Positions 24,491-33,437 of a stretch of DNA of 40,798 nucleotides are shown here, piece by piece. The first letter of the stretch is position 1, and each line of letters opens with the position of its first letter. The notes beneath the pieces are model-generated. The model saw nothing but the letters and a program-made list of their open reading frames with translations. It did no database searches and had not been told where the DNA came from. This DNA comes from an uncultured Clostridium sp. (GTDB lineage: Bacteria; Bacillota; Clostridia; TANB77; CAG-508). The position numbers and the translations under genes were made by a program. The stretch lies in NCBI GenBank assembly GCA_900555075.1, contig USJO01000008.1, forward strand, positions 1 to 40,798. The letters run 5' to 3'.

Positions 24491-24844
24491 ATGATAAAAA
24501 TAAATAAAAAATTAATAATTTCAATAGCACTAGTAATTATAATAAGCTTTATACTAGTAAACAATGTGTTTGCAACTGTTGATCCAAGTGAATATGAACC
24601 AAATCCAGAAATCAGAGGTAGAAAGTTTATAGCCAAATCAAAAGCAGTATTAGGTTGGATACAGTATTTGGGAATTATAATTTCAATATTAGCTCTTGCT
24701 ATAATAGGTGTAAAATATATGTTTAGTAGTGTAGAAGGAAAAGCAGAATATAAAAAAACCATGATCCCATATATAGTGGGTTGCTTTATGCTAATGGGAA
24801 TATCAGTAATTATAGCATTAATTGAAAATGTTATAATTGGTTAA
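24491..24844 (+). CDS. VirB2/TrbC-like pilin-like protein 1
   Basis: A 117-residue protein with a signal peptide (hydrophobic residues 8-27, ending VFA) and two membrane helices (about 55-75 and 92-112) joined by a short loop SSVEGKAEYKKTMIP. This is the layout of the small pilin-like subunits at the head of Gram-positive type IV secretion clusters. GGAGGTG lies eight bases before the ATG. The next pilin-like gene starts 12 bases later. It is one of three related copies in a row; I assign it by topology, loop motif and context, not by clear sequence identity. Confidence 0.75.
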   Translation: MIKINKKLIISIALVIIISFILVNNVFATVDPSEYEPNPEIRGRKFIAKSKAVLGWIQYLGIIISILALAIIGVKYMFSSVEGKAEYKKTMIPYIVGCFMLMGISVIIALIENVIIG

Positions 24845-24855
24845 GGGGTGATAAT

Positions 24856-25287
24856 ATGAAAAGTGTAATAAAGATAATTGCAATATTAATTACAATATTA
24901 ATTACTTTTACATATTTATCTACTAAAACATATGCGACAGATAATATTATAAAAGACGGAAGTTCTTTTATAGATGTGGGAAAAAGTGAACAAGGCAATA
25001 CAATAGATGAAACAAAATTAAAAGAAACATCAGACTTCATATACAATGTATTATTTTCAATTGCAGTTGTAATAGCTTTTGCTGTAGGTATGGTAATAGG
25101 CATTCAATTTATAATGGGAAGTGCAGATGAAAAGGCAAAAATAAAAGAAACGCTATTGCCATATATAATAGGTGTATGCGTAATATTTGGTGCATTTACA
25201 ATTTGGAAAGTAGTAGTAAATATAGGAAATGATATAGAGTCAACAAAAGGAATTTATGATTCAACCGAAAATGGTAGATATAGGTAA
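24856..25287 (+). CDS. VirB2/TrbC-like pilin-like protein 2
   Basis: A 143-residue paralogue in topology: signal peptide (to about TYA at residue 27), a longer exposed stretch (28-60), two membrane helices (about 62-83 and 100-120) with the loop GSADEKAKIKETLLP, then a short hydrophilic tail ending NGRYR. The loop motif matches the other two copies (K-A-x-x-K-x-x-x-x-P). The AAGGGGTG site precedes the ATG. It is the most divergent of the three and may be a minor subunit or membrane adaptor. Confidence 0.7.
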   Translation: MKSVIKIIAILITILITFTYLSTKTYATDNIIKDGSSFIDVGKSEQGNTIDETKLKETSDFIYNVLFSIAVVIAFAVGMVIGIQFIMGSADEKAKIKETLLPYIIGVCVIFGAFTIWKVVVNIGNDIESTKGIYDSTENGRYR

Positions 25288-25375
25288 TAAAAATATTTAA
25301 GTTATTAAGATTTTCTTAATGTATTAAGAAAGTTCAAAAAATAAAAAAATAAATATTAAAGAAAGGGGTAAAAAT

Positions 25376-25720
25376 ATGAAAAAATCAATGAAGATATTTT
25401 CAATGCTAATGATTGCAGTTATGATGATAATGGTTGCTACACCAGTATTTGCTAGTAGTTCTCAAATAACACCAACACCACCTCAAAATACAGGTAACAT
25501 ATTAAAATTAGCAGGTAAAATACTTGGATTCTTACAATGGTTTGCTTTAATTGGTGGTACATTAATTATTGCGATACTTGGTATTAAATACATGATGGGA
25601 AGCTTAGAAGAAAAAGCAGAATACAAAAAATCTTTAATACCATTAATTGTAGGTGTAGTAGTAGTAATGGGAGCAACAACAATTGCAAATCTAATAATAA
25701 ATACCTTTACATTATCATAA
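25376..25720 (+). CDS. VirB2/TrbC-like pilin-like protein 3
   Basis: A 114-residue protein with signal peptide (MKKSMKIFSMLMIAV to VFA), a short Pro/Thr-rich segment, and two membrane helices (about 45-65 and 85-108) with the loop GSLEEKAEYKKSLIP. A strong AAAGGGG site precedes the ATG and a strong terminator follows, so this and the two genes before it form one transcription unit. Good RBS and terminator suggest high expression, as for a major pilin. Confidence 0.75.
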   Translation: MKKSMKIFSMLMIAVMMIMVATPVFASSSQITPTPPQNTGNILKLAGKILGFLQWFALIGGTLIIAILGIKYMMGSLEEKAEYKKSLIPLIVGVVVVMGATTIANLIINTFTLS

Positions 25721-25733
25721 AATTAGAAATTAG

Positions 25734-25768
25734 AAAACTGGTTTTTAAATTAAACCAGTTTTTTTTTA
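25734..25768 (+). terminator. rho-independent terminator after the three pilin-like genes
   Basis: An 11-bp stem AAAACTGGTTT / AAACCAGTTTT followed by a run of T. It would raise pilin-like transcripts above the rest of the cluster. Confidence 0.9.
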
Positions 25769-25827
25769 TGCAAATATTACAAAAATATTACAAAAATATT
25801 AAGTTTGTATTACATTTATCTAAATTC

Positions 25828-25856
25828 TTTCAAAATAAGACATTATTTGATATAAT
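25828..25856 (+). promoter_or_regulatory. promoter of the prgI-traC-virB4 unit
   Basis: TTTCAA (25828-25833), 17 bases, TATAAT (25851-25856), 44 bases before the TTG start. Confidence 0.65.
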
Positions 25857-25900
25857 AAATATAGCTATTTTTAGGTGATTTTTACGAAGGGGGAGTTGTT

Positions 25901-26253
25901 TTGGCAACATATAATATACCAAGAAATGTAAAAGGTGAACGGAAGAATATTGATGATTTTCACAACAAAGTCATTAATATATACATGTGCTACTGGAGTT
26001 ATAGGATTAATATTCTATGCTATATTTGGAGCACTTATGGGTTTAACATGGTTAGGAATTGCATTAGCAGTAGCATGTGCTGCAATAGGGTTTGTAATAG
26101 CTACATTTAAAATTCCTGATACAAATGCAATGGAATTAACCAGAAAAGCAGGACGGAGAATATATAGACCAAGCTTTTTTAAGATGGCTAAAATTTAGAA
26201 AAAAAGGCAATGTGATATATACATATTTAGATGCTAAGGAGGAAAAAGAGTAA
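25901..26253 (+). CDS. PrgI family T4SS membrane protein, read through +1 shifts at CGG 25940 and 26154
   Basis: Small membrane protein that precedes the VirB4 ATPase in Gram-positive type IV systems (VirB3-like position). The start is TTG 25901 after GAAGGGGGAG. Joined over three frames it has 116 residues: MATYNIPRNVKGE-(G)RILMIFTTK, two membrane helices (about 28-68), then a cytosolic tail LTRKAG-GEYIDQALLRWLKF and GNVIYTYLD. Both joins recover family-typical segments. The stop TAA 26251 overlaps the ATG 26253 of the next gene by one base, which only happens in the twice-shifted frame and so supports it. Without shift 2 the protein would end at 26198 with a truncated tail. Confidence 0.88.
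25940..25942 (+). other. CGG +1 frameshift site 1 in prgI
   Basis: GGT GAA CGG AAG AAT becomes GAA GGA AGA ATA, only 13 codons after the start, restoring the V-K-G-E-G-R-I motif. Confidence 0.88.
26154..26156 (+). other. CGG +1 frameshift site 2 in prgI
   Basis: GCA GGA CGG AGA ATA becomes GGA GGA GAA TAT ATA GAC. The shifted frame gains 32 codons and reaches a stop overlapping the next start codon. Confidence 0.88.
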
Positions 26254-27446
26254 TGGATAATTTAATGAATAGTTTAACTATAATTTTGGTAATGCTAATA
26301 TTTTTTATAATAGTACTAGCATTTATATATTGGTATATGTCATACAAGGGCAAAAAGAAGGCTGAGGAAGAGGAAAAAAGCAATACATCAGGAGGAACTA
26401 CAAAAATAGCAAAGGAATATACAAAAAAGTCAATTTTTCAATTTATGCAATTTGATAAAATTGAAGATAATATGATTGTACAAGACAATGGTCAAAGATA
26501 TCTAATGGTAATAGAGTGTGAAGGTGTAAACTATGATTTGATGTCTCAAGTTGAAAAAACAGCAGTCGAAGCAGGATTTGTACAATTCCTAAATACGTTA
26601 AGGTATCCTATACAATTATACACACAAACAAGAACAATAAATATAGGAGAAAGCATACAGAATTATAAAAGTAAATTAGCAATTGAAAAAAAAGAGTTAG
26701 ATGCTAAGCAACAAGAATATAATAGATTATTAAAATCTGACAGTTATAATGAAAAACAAGCAGATATACTAAGAAGAGAATTAATAAGACTTAAAAACTT
26801 ATATGAATATGGACAAGATGTAATAGAAAACATACAAAAAACAAGCCAAAATAAAAATGTATTAAGAAAACACTATTATATAGTAGTGCCATATAATAGT
26901 TTGGAGATAGGAACAGAGTTATTAGATGAAGAAGAAAAGAAAAGTATGATTTTTTCAGAACTATATACAAGAGCACAGAGTTTAATAAGGGCATTATTTG
27001 CTTGTGAAATGAAATGTAAAATATTAAATTCGAATGAGTTAGTTGAATTATTATATATAGCATATAACAGAGATGAATCAGAAACATACAGTGTTGAAAA
27101 AGCAATTAAAGCAGGATATAGTGAACTTTATACAACAGCGCCTGATGTTTTAGATAAGAGAATGAAAGCATTAGATGAACGTATAGAGGAAAGTGCTACA
27201 AAGTTAGCGAAGGAAACTATAGATGAAGTAAGACTTGAAAAAGAAAGAAAAATAATCAAAAAAGAAGAAAATTTTGAAGAACTCGTAAAACAAATGGCAG
27301 AAGCATTGCTAAAAGAAAACGAAAAATATGTTGGAAAAGATGTTGCAAAAAAAGCAATAAATAAAATAAATAAAAAAGGAGAAGGAGGAGAAAAAGATGA
27401 GCAGAAAGCAAAGAAGAGAACAAGAAGAGCTTCAAATGAGAAATAA
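26253..27446 (+). CDS. TraC-like membrane protein resembling a VirB4 N-terminal domain
   Basis: A 397-residue protein with one N-terminal membrane helix (about 8-30), an acidic linker, and a domain starting SIFQFMQFDKIEDNMIV (residue about 60) that resembles the N-terminal part of VirB4/TraC ATPases (…RYLMVIECEGVNYDLM…, LNTLRYPIQLYTQTR). A coiled coil (about 140-200) follows, then a C-terminal Lys/Glu-rich helix. No Walker motif is present, so it is not itself an ATPase. The start overlaps prgI by one base and its end overlaps virB4 by 50 bases, which suggests translational coupling of all three. Confidence 0.75.
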   Translation: MDNLMNSLTIILVMLIFFIIVLAFIYWYMSYKGKKKAEEEEKSNTSGGTTKIAKEYTKKSIFQFMQFDKIEDNMIVQDNGQRYLMVIECEGVNYDLMSQVEKTAVEAGFVQFLNTLRYPIQLYTQTRTINIGESIQNYKSKLAIEKKELDAKQQEYNRLLKSDSYNEKQADILRRELIRLKNLYEYGQDVIENIQKTSQNKNVLRKHYYIVVPYNSLEIGTELLDEEEKKSMIFSELYTRAQSLIRALFACEMKCKILNSNELVELLYIAYNRDESETYSVEKAIKAGYSELYTTAPDVLDKRMKALDERIEESATKLAKETIDEVRLEKERKIIKKEENFEELVKQMAEALLKENEKYVGKDVAKKAINKINKKGEGGEKDEQKAKKRTRRASNEK

Positions 27447-29355
27447 TCCAAAACAAGATGAATTAGAATACGATATACTAAGAAAAAAGACTATTAAAGA
27501 ATTAATTGCACCATCAGGAATAGATGCATCTAATATTGACCACTTAGAAATAATTTCAAATACTACAAGATACGCAAGAAGCTTCTTTGTATCAAATTTA
27601 CCTCGTATGTGTACCTTCCCAGAATTGTTTAGAGATATGTATTTATTTGGAGATATTAATACATCTGTATATATTAACCCTGTTCCAGAAGCAAGATCAC
27701 AAAATGAACTAAATAGAGTAATAAATCAATTAGAAACAGAAAGAATTGTAGCAGCAGATAGAGGAAATATAAACCGTGAAAGTATTTTATCACAAAAAAG
27801 GCTAGAAGCAGAGGGACTAAGAGATGAAATAGCAGCTGGATTTAATAAGCTTTTTGAAGCATCAATAGTAGCAACTTTATTTACATACAATTTACAAAAT
27901 CTAGAAGCATATTCAAAACTATTAGCAACAGAGCTTTCTAAAACATTAGTAGGAATAAAATCTGCATGGGCAATGCAAGATGAAGCATTTCAATCAAATG
28001 TACCACTTATGAAAAATCAAATAAAAAAAACACATACTTTTGACCGTAATTCAATGGCAACAGTATTTCCTTTCACCACATCAGAAGTTGGACACTTAAC
28101 AGGCATCCCATTAGGAATGAATAAACAGACAGGTGTACCAATTTTGTTTGATAATTTCCATCCAAGTTTAGCGAACTATAATATGGTAGTATTTGCTAAA
28201 TCTGGTGCAGGTAAATCTGTTACAATGAAAACGTTAATTTCACGTTCAGCAGTTTTAATGGGTATTGAGAGTTTAGCATTAGATGCAGAAGGAGAATACA
28301 AAATAGTTGCTGAAAGTCTGGGCGGAATAAATGTTGTGATTAGTCCAACTTCTAACACAATAATAAACCTATTCGACATAGAAGAAGAAAAAATAAAAGA
28401 CGAAATAACAGGAAGAGAAAGAACAATACTAAATGTAGAAAATAAAATAGAAGATGTAACACAAGCATTAATCACAATGGCAAGAGGAAGCACAAGAAGT
28501 GATGAAGTTAATGAACTTACAAAACAAATAATAGCAGAAGCAGTTGCAGAAGAATATACAAGATGTGGAATAACTGCAGATCCAAACAGCTTATATGTAG
28601 ATGGACAAGCAGGATTTAGATTAAGTACCTTAACAAGGGAAAAGAAGAAGATGCCAACAATAGGCTCTTGGTATAAAACATTATTAAAAAAAGCAGAAGA
28701 AAACACAGATGAAAACTATACTTTCCATTACAGCTATTTAAAGAAGGTTATGAAACAATATGTAAGAGAATTAAATGGACAAATGGCATATTTTGATGGA
28801 CAATCAACTTTTGATTTATTAGAAGGAGTACCATTTATAAACTTAGACATATCACAACTAGAGGAAAGATTTGCAAGACCGCTTGCACAACAAATATTAT
28901 TATCATGGATTTGGGAAAAATTCGTAAAGAAAAATAGTGAAGATAGAACTAAAGCAACAAAGAAAAGAGTTTTAGTAGACGAGGCATGGATGTTACTTCC
29001 ATTCCCAGAAGCGGTAGACTTCTTAAATAAAATGGCAAGACGTGCAAGAAAAAGAAATGTATCATTAGCAATAGTATCACAAAGATTTCAAGACTTCTAT
29101 GAGAAACCAGAAGCACAAGCAGTACTTACATCATCAGATACAAAGTTATTCTTAGCACAAGATAAATCAGAAATACAATATGTAAAAGAAGTATTTAAAC
29201 TAAGTGAAGGTGAGGCAAACTTCTTAGTAACATGTACTATAGGGGAAGGACTATTCAAAGTAGGTGGAGATACAGCAATACTTCAAATAACACCAACAAG
29301 AAAAGAATTTGAATTTATGGAGACAAATCTAAACAAATTAGCAGAAAAAAACTAA
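27397..29355 (+). CDS. VirB4-type conjugation/secretion ATPase
   Basis: The motor ATPase of a type IV secretion-like machine, at the inner face of the membrane. The 652-residue protein has an N-terminal VirB4 domain and a RecA-like ATPase core with Walker A AKSGAGKS (Gly270-Ser274) and Walker B RVLVDEAWMLL (Asp528, Glu529), followed by the RARKRNVSLAIVSQRFQDF segment and a conserved Gln/Asp region typical of VirB4. AAGGAGGAG precedes the ATG inside the preceding gene. No VirD4-type coupling ATPase is seen anywhere in the window. Confidence 0.95.
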   Translation: MSRKQRREQEELQMRNNPKQDELEYDILRKKTIKELIAPSGIDASNIDHLEIISNTTRYARSFFVSNLPRMCTFPELFRDMYLFGDINTSVYINPVPEARSQNELNRVINQLETERIVAADRGNINRESILSQKRLEAEGLRDEIAAGFNKLFEASIVATLFTYNLQNLEAYSKLLATELSKTLVGIKSAWAMQDEAFQSNVPLMKNQIKKTHTFDRNSMATVFPFTTSEVGHLTGIPLGMNKQTGVPILFDNFHPSLANYNMVVFAKSGAGKSVTMKTLISRSAVLMGIESLALDAEGEYKIVAESLGGINVVISPTSNTIINLFDIEEEKIKDEITGRERTILNVENKIEDVTQALITMARGSTRSDEVNELTKQIIAEAVAEEYTRCGITADPNSLYVDGQAGFRLSTLTREKKKMPTIGSWYKTLLKKAEENTDENYTFHYSYLKKVMKQYVRELNGQMAYFDGQSTFDLLEGVPFINLDISQLEERFARPLAQQILLSWIWEKFVKKNSEDRTKATKKRVLVDEAWMLLPFPEAVDFLNKMARRARKRNVSLAIVSQRFQDFYEKPEAQAVLTSSDTKLFLAQDKSEIQYVKEVFKLSEGEANFLVTCTIGEGLFKVGGDTAILQITPTRKEFEFMETNLNKLAEKN

Positions 29356-29404
29356 TTTAAAATAGTAAAATGTACTTAATTTTACGTAAATTTACATAAA
29401 TTAC

Positions 29405-29433
29405 TTTAAAACGTAGGAAAAATATGGTATAAT
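29405..29433 (+). promoter_or_regulatory. possible promoter of the virB6-like gene
   Basis: TTTAAA (29405-29410), 17 bases, TATAAT (29428-29433). The -35 box is weak. Confidence 0.5.
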
Positions 29434-29476
29434 AAAAAAGATAAAGAAGCCTTTAAGAAAGGGGAAAACTTTAAAA

Positions 29477-31747
29477 ATGGAAGTTTTTACAAAAAACACA
29501 ATAATTAAAAAGATTTTAATAGTATTAATAGTAATAATAATGATAAATAATTTTATTATGCCAAATTATGTGCATGCATCACCAGGAAGTAAACTAGTAT
29601 CCGGATTATTCTATTTAATAGCGTACATAGGAGATGTATTTATTGAATTGATGCAAGGCATGATGATAGGAAACCCAGAAATAAAGGTTGGAGAAAATTA
29701 TGAAATACTATACTCGCCAGGAGTTATTTTCTCAAATCAAGTTTTACTTCTTGATGTAAACTTTATTTCCCCAAATCAAGGGAATACAGATAGAACGCAT
29801 GGAACAGAGACAGAAGAGACCATATTTAACAAGAAATATAACTATTGGCTTGACAAAACTAAAGCAGAAAATGAGGCGCAGGAAGACGTAGAAATGTTAT
29901 TACAACAATATGGATATGATGAAGAAGATTCTAAAAGTGAAAAAAGACAAATGCAACAATATATTATTGAATATCAATGGAGGTCAAATCAAGGAGATCA
30001 ATATAAATTAACATATATAGATAATAATAGTTTTATAAGAGTTGTTCTAAACAAAGTTAAAGGTATCGTTACAGGTCAAATTACATCAACTGCAAAAGAA
30101 TTAAGAGGTAATATAGCTAAATGGTATGTTGCATTAAGAAATCTGGCTCTTGTTGGATTATTATCAGTCTTATTATATATAGGTATAAGAATTATCTTAA
30201 GTAGTTCATCAGCACAAGATAAAGCAAAATATAAAAATATGCTTAAGGACTGGCTTGTAGCAATTTGCATAATATTTGTTTTACATTATATTATGGCATT
30301 TATGTTACAAATGACAAGTAGTTTAAATGATATTATAAAAAAGAATGTAGTTACAAGTTCACAAAGAGGGGCTAAAGATGAATTAATGTCATCAATAAGA
30401 AATAGTATAGGAAGTAGCTATGAGCAAGCCTCTGCAAAGAATACAGCGGGATATACAATTATGTATTTAGCACTAGTAATATTAACAGGAATATTTACTG
30501 TACAGTACTTAAAAAGGGTTGTATATATGGCTTTCTTAACAATGATAGCGCCAATGATAGCTTTAACATATCCATTAGACAAAATAAAAGATGGAAAAGC
30601 TCAAGCCTTTAGTTTTTGGATTAAAGAATACATTTTTAACTGCTTAATACAGCCAGTACACTTGTTACTATATACACTCTTAATAACAAATGCAAAAGAT
30701 TTTGCTACAAATAATATATTGTATGCAATAGTTGCTTTAGCCTTTTTAGTACCAGCGGAAAAACTAATAAAAGATATGTTTGGAATGAAATCACAATCAC
30801 CAGTAGGAACTTTAGGTGCAGCAGCTGGTGGAGCTCTTGTAATGAATATGTTAAATAAAATGAAAGATAAAGGTCCAAAAGAAAGTGGAGGAGGAGCAGG
30901 AGGTTCAAGCTTACCAAAAGGAACAAGAACAGCAACAAGAGGTGGCGATACAGGAGCAACAAGCCAACAAGGAGATGGAGGAACACAACCACTTTCAACA
31001 CTACCAATAGATTCTTCTAATGGTGCAACAGGAGGTCAAGTTGGTGGTTCAGGTGCAAATCATAAAAGCATTAGAAAAATGCTTGTAAAAGGAGCAGATA
31101 GGATTAAACCATATGGTAAAAAGTTTACTAGAGCAATTGGTGGAGTGGCAGGTGCAACAATAGGAACAGCAGCAGGACTTGCAACAGGAGACTTTAGTAA
31201 TGCAGCCAAATATGCAGCAACTGGTGCAGTTGCAGGAGGTTCAATAGCAGGAAATATAGGAGGAAGTTTAGATAAAGGAATTGATAAGATTCAAGAATAT
31301 ATTATGGGTAATGAAAAATTTTCTAATTCTAAATTTGATAAAGAATTTTACAAGAGTGATGGATACAAACAAATAGCACAAGACCAGGCTTTACTAAAAG
31401 AATATGGAGGAAAAGCTGGAATTGAGCAAGCCACACAAGAATTTTTAGAAAATGGAATAACCGATGCTTCTCAAATAAGAAAAGCAATGAAAAAAGGTAT
31501 ATCAGGAGACGAATTTAAATCTTATTCAAAACTGGGGATAACAAATGTTGACGAAATAGCAGCAGCTAAGCGCAAATGGGGTTCTGCAAGTTATTATGCA
31601 AACTTGAAAAAAATAGCAAAATTTGCAAAGAATAAATCTCCAGATGAATTTAAAGCAATGATTTCAAATATAAGAATAAATGGAACAGATACGCCTACAA
31701 CAGATGAAGTAAACAAAATATATGATAATATTGTGGATTTATTATAA
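29477..31747 (+). CDS. VirB6/TrbL-like polytopic membrane protein
   Basis: Probable membrane channel subunit of the secretion machine. The 756-residue protein has a signal-like first helix (8-30), a second helix near 40-60, an exposed acidic segment (about 70-190), then five to six membrane helices between about 210 and 435 (NLALVGLLSVLLYIGIRIIL; LVAICIIFVLHYIMAFML; MYLALVILTGIFTVQYL; FLTMIAPMIALTYPL). The loop SSAQDKAKYKNMLKDW repeats the K-A-x-Y-K motif of the pilin-like proteins. The C-terminal third is Gly/Ala/Ser-rich and then helical, and likely cytosolic. It follows virB4 after 121 bases, with its own AAAGGGG site. Confidence 0.85.
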   Translation: MEVFTKNTIIKKILIVLIVIIMINNFIMPNYVHASPGSKLVSGLFYLIAYIGDVFIELMQGMMIGNPEIKVGENYEILYSPGVIFSNQVLLLDVNFISPNQGNTDRTHGTETEETIFNKKYNYWLDKTKAENEAQEDVEMLLQQYGYDEEDSKSEKRQMQQYIIEYQWRSNQGDQYKLTYIDNNSFIRVVLNKVKGIVTGQITSTAKELRGNIAKWYVALRNLALVGLLSVLLYIGIRIILSSSSAQDKAKYKNMLKDWLVAICIIFVLHYIMAFMLQMTSSLNDIIKKNVVTSSQRGAKDELMSSIRNSIGSSYEQASAKNTAGYTIMYLALVILTGIFTVQYLKRVVYMAFLTMIAPMIALTYPLDKIKDGKAQAFSFWIKEYIFNCLIQPVHLLLYTLLITNAKDFATNNILYAIVALAFLVPAEKLIKDMFGMKSQSPVGTLGAAAGGALVMNMLNKMKDKGPKESGGGAGGSSLPKGTRTATRGGDTGATSQQGDGGTQPLSTLPIDSSNGATGGQVGGSGANHKSIRKMLVKGADRIKPYGKKFTRAIGGVAGATIGTAAGLATGDFSNAAKYAATGAVAGGSIAGNIGGSLDKGIDKIQEYIMGNEKFSNSKFDKEFYKSDGYKQIAQDQALLKEYGGKAGIEQATQEFLENGITDASQIRKAMKKGISGDEFKSYSKLGITNVDEIAAAKRKWGSASYYANLKKIAKFAKNKSPDEFKAMISNIRINGTDTPTTDEVNKIYDNIVDLL

Positions 31748-31754
31748 ATTTAAG

Positions 31755-31788
31755 AGGCAGGCATGATATACATTATATCTGCCTGCCT
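31755..31788 (+). terminator. hairpin between the virB6-like gene and the wall hydrolase gene
   Basis: 9-bp GC-rich stem AGGCAGGCA / TGCCTGCCT, extended by AT pairs. There is no T-run after it and the next RBS starts about ten bases on, so it may be a partial terminator or an RNA stabiliser. Confidence 0.5.
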
Positions 31789-31809
31789 TAAATAAAAGAA
31801 GGTGAAACA

Positions 31810-33403
31810 ATGAGCTTAAAACCAATGAATGATCAACAATTAGATAGTGAAGCAAAATATGAAATTAACAAATTTAAAAAGAATATTGAAAAAAAACAAA
31901 GAAAAAAGATACTGTGGAATATAATAAAATCAATAGCATTACCAATGATAATTCTTGTGGTTAAAGTTATGGCAATAGCAATAATTTTGGTTGTTCTAAT
32001 AGCACTATTTAGCTCTTTACTAACAGGAGATGGAAACATAGATGGAAAAGCCGAAAATGCTGAAGCAAGTATAACAACTAGTAGCCTAGAAAAATATTTG
32101 CAACAATTTTCTCATTCTGGTGAAGCTCCTAAAAGTGCAGACGGTAAATTCTATAAAATGTATAGTGATGGAAAGTATCCAACAATAGGTAATGCTGATA
32201 TAAAGTGGAGCACATGGCAAAGTAAATTTGCTTGTTCTGGAGTAGTTCTAACAGCAGATGGACAAATTAAAAAAGTTGAAGATGTTCAAAAATATGTAAA
32301 TGGGTTCTTATCAAGAGGAGATGTTGGAATTTATAGTAAAGAAGAAATAAATATGCTGAATATTTTCATTGAAAAGGAATTAGTAGATAATATTGGACAA
32401 GAAATTAGAGACTATTTTTATAATAAAGTAGTAAGTGAAACAAATGAAAAAGGATTAAATTTATCACAACAACAATTGTATGCATTAACAGCAATTTGTT
32501 ATAATAGAGGAAATATAAAGCTAACAATAAACGGACGAACCACTACTTTTTTAGAAGTATACAATAGAGCATCAAGCCTATATTCAGTAAATTTATGGGA
32601 ACATAATAGATACATATGGGATAATTGGTGGAGCTATTCAACAAGTGGCGATCGTTCAAGGTCAAGAGATGCTTCGTTTGAAACATATGTAAAAGGTTAT
32701 TATGATTTAGCACAATCAAGAGGAGGAGGAGTTTTTGCTAGAACTTGTTACGTATATTGGACACAGGAACAGTTAAATAGATTAGATAGCCCAAAAAACC
32801 TACCAGTTACAAGAACTGCAGAAAATGAACAAGAAATATTCTCATACAATGAAAATACTGGAGAAGGAACTGGTAGTGCTACATTTGAAGGACAAACGTT
32901 AAACGTACCTAGTTATACAAGTACGACTTCAGGAAGAACCTTTTTACTATATAAGCAAGCTAACCAACCATGGAGTAATTTGCAAGCAGGGTATGATTCT
33001 AAAACAAAAGAACCAGGTACAATTGCTAAAAGGGGATGTTTAATAACTGCAATGGCAAGCATAATGACAGGATATGGAGTAAAGGTTACTCCTGGTGACT
33101 TATCTTATAGTTCTCATGGTATAAATACAGCTAGTACATTTTCGAAATATGGTCTTAAAGCAACTTTTGTATCAAAAAATGAAATAAGAAACAGTTTAAG
33201 ACAAGGTTATCAAGTTCTAATTGATGTTCGGACCAGGGCCATTTACAAAAAGCCAACATAAGATGGCACTAATTGATATAAACCTTTTAGGTACAAAGGT
33301 ATATGTATCTAATCCAAGTAGAGGAGCTGAATATTCAGGTTGGCAAGACTTTGATTATGTTACCACTTCATTAAAAGGTGCTTATAAAGTTAATTCAAGA
33401 TAA
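31810..33403 (+). CDS. VirB1-like wall hydrolase: lysozyme-like plus C39-type peptidase, read through a +1 shift at CGG 33229
   Basis: Bifunctional peptidoglycan-remodelling protein of the kind that opens the wall for a type IV machine. One membrane helix (about 38-62) anchors it with the bulk outside. Residues about 120-320 resemble a phage-type lysozyme (LSQQQLYALTAICYNRGN). The C-terminal domain (about 375-530) is a C39_2-type cysteine peptidase: Cys in KRGCLITAMAS before the shift, and catalytic His (SQHKMALIDI) plus the Asn/Asp position (VYVSNPS) after it. GAT GTT (C) GGA CCA GGG restores the family's V-G-P-G segment. The joined protein has 530 residues. Without the shift the peptidase loses its catalytic His. 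Confidence 0.87.
33229..33231 (+). other. CGG +1 frameshift site in the C39 hydrolase gene
   Basis: GAT GTT CGG ACC AGG becomes GTT GGA CCA GGG CCA TTT. It lies between the catalytic Cys and His of one domain. Confidence 0.9.
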
Positions 33404-33437
33404 CATTCTAGACACATTAATCGAGGAGGAATATCTA

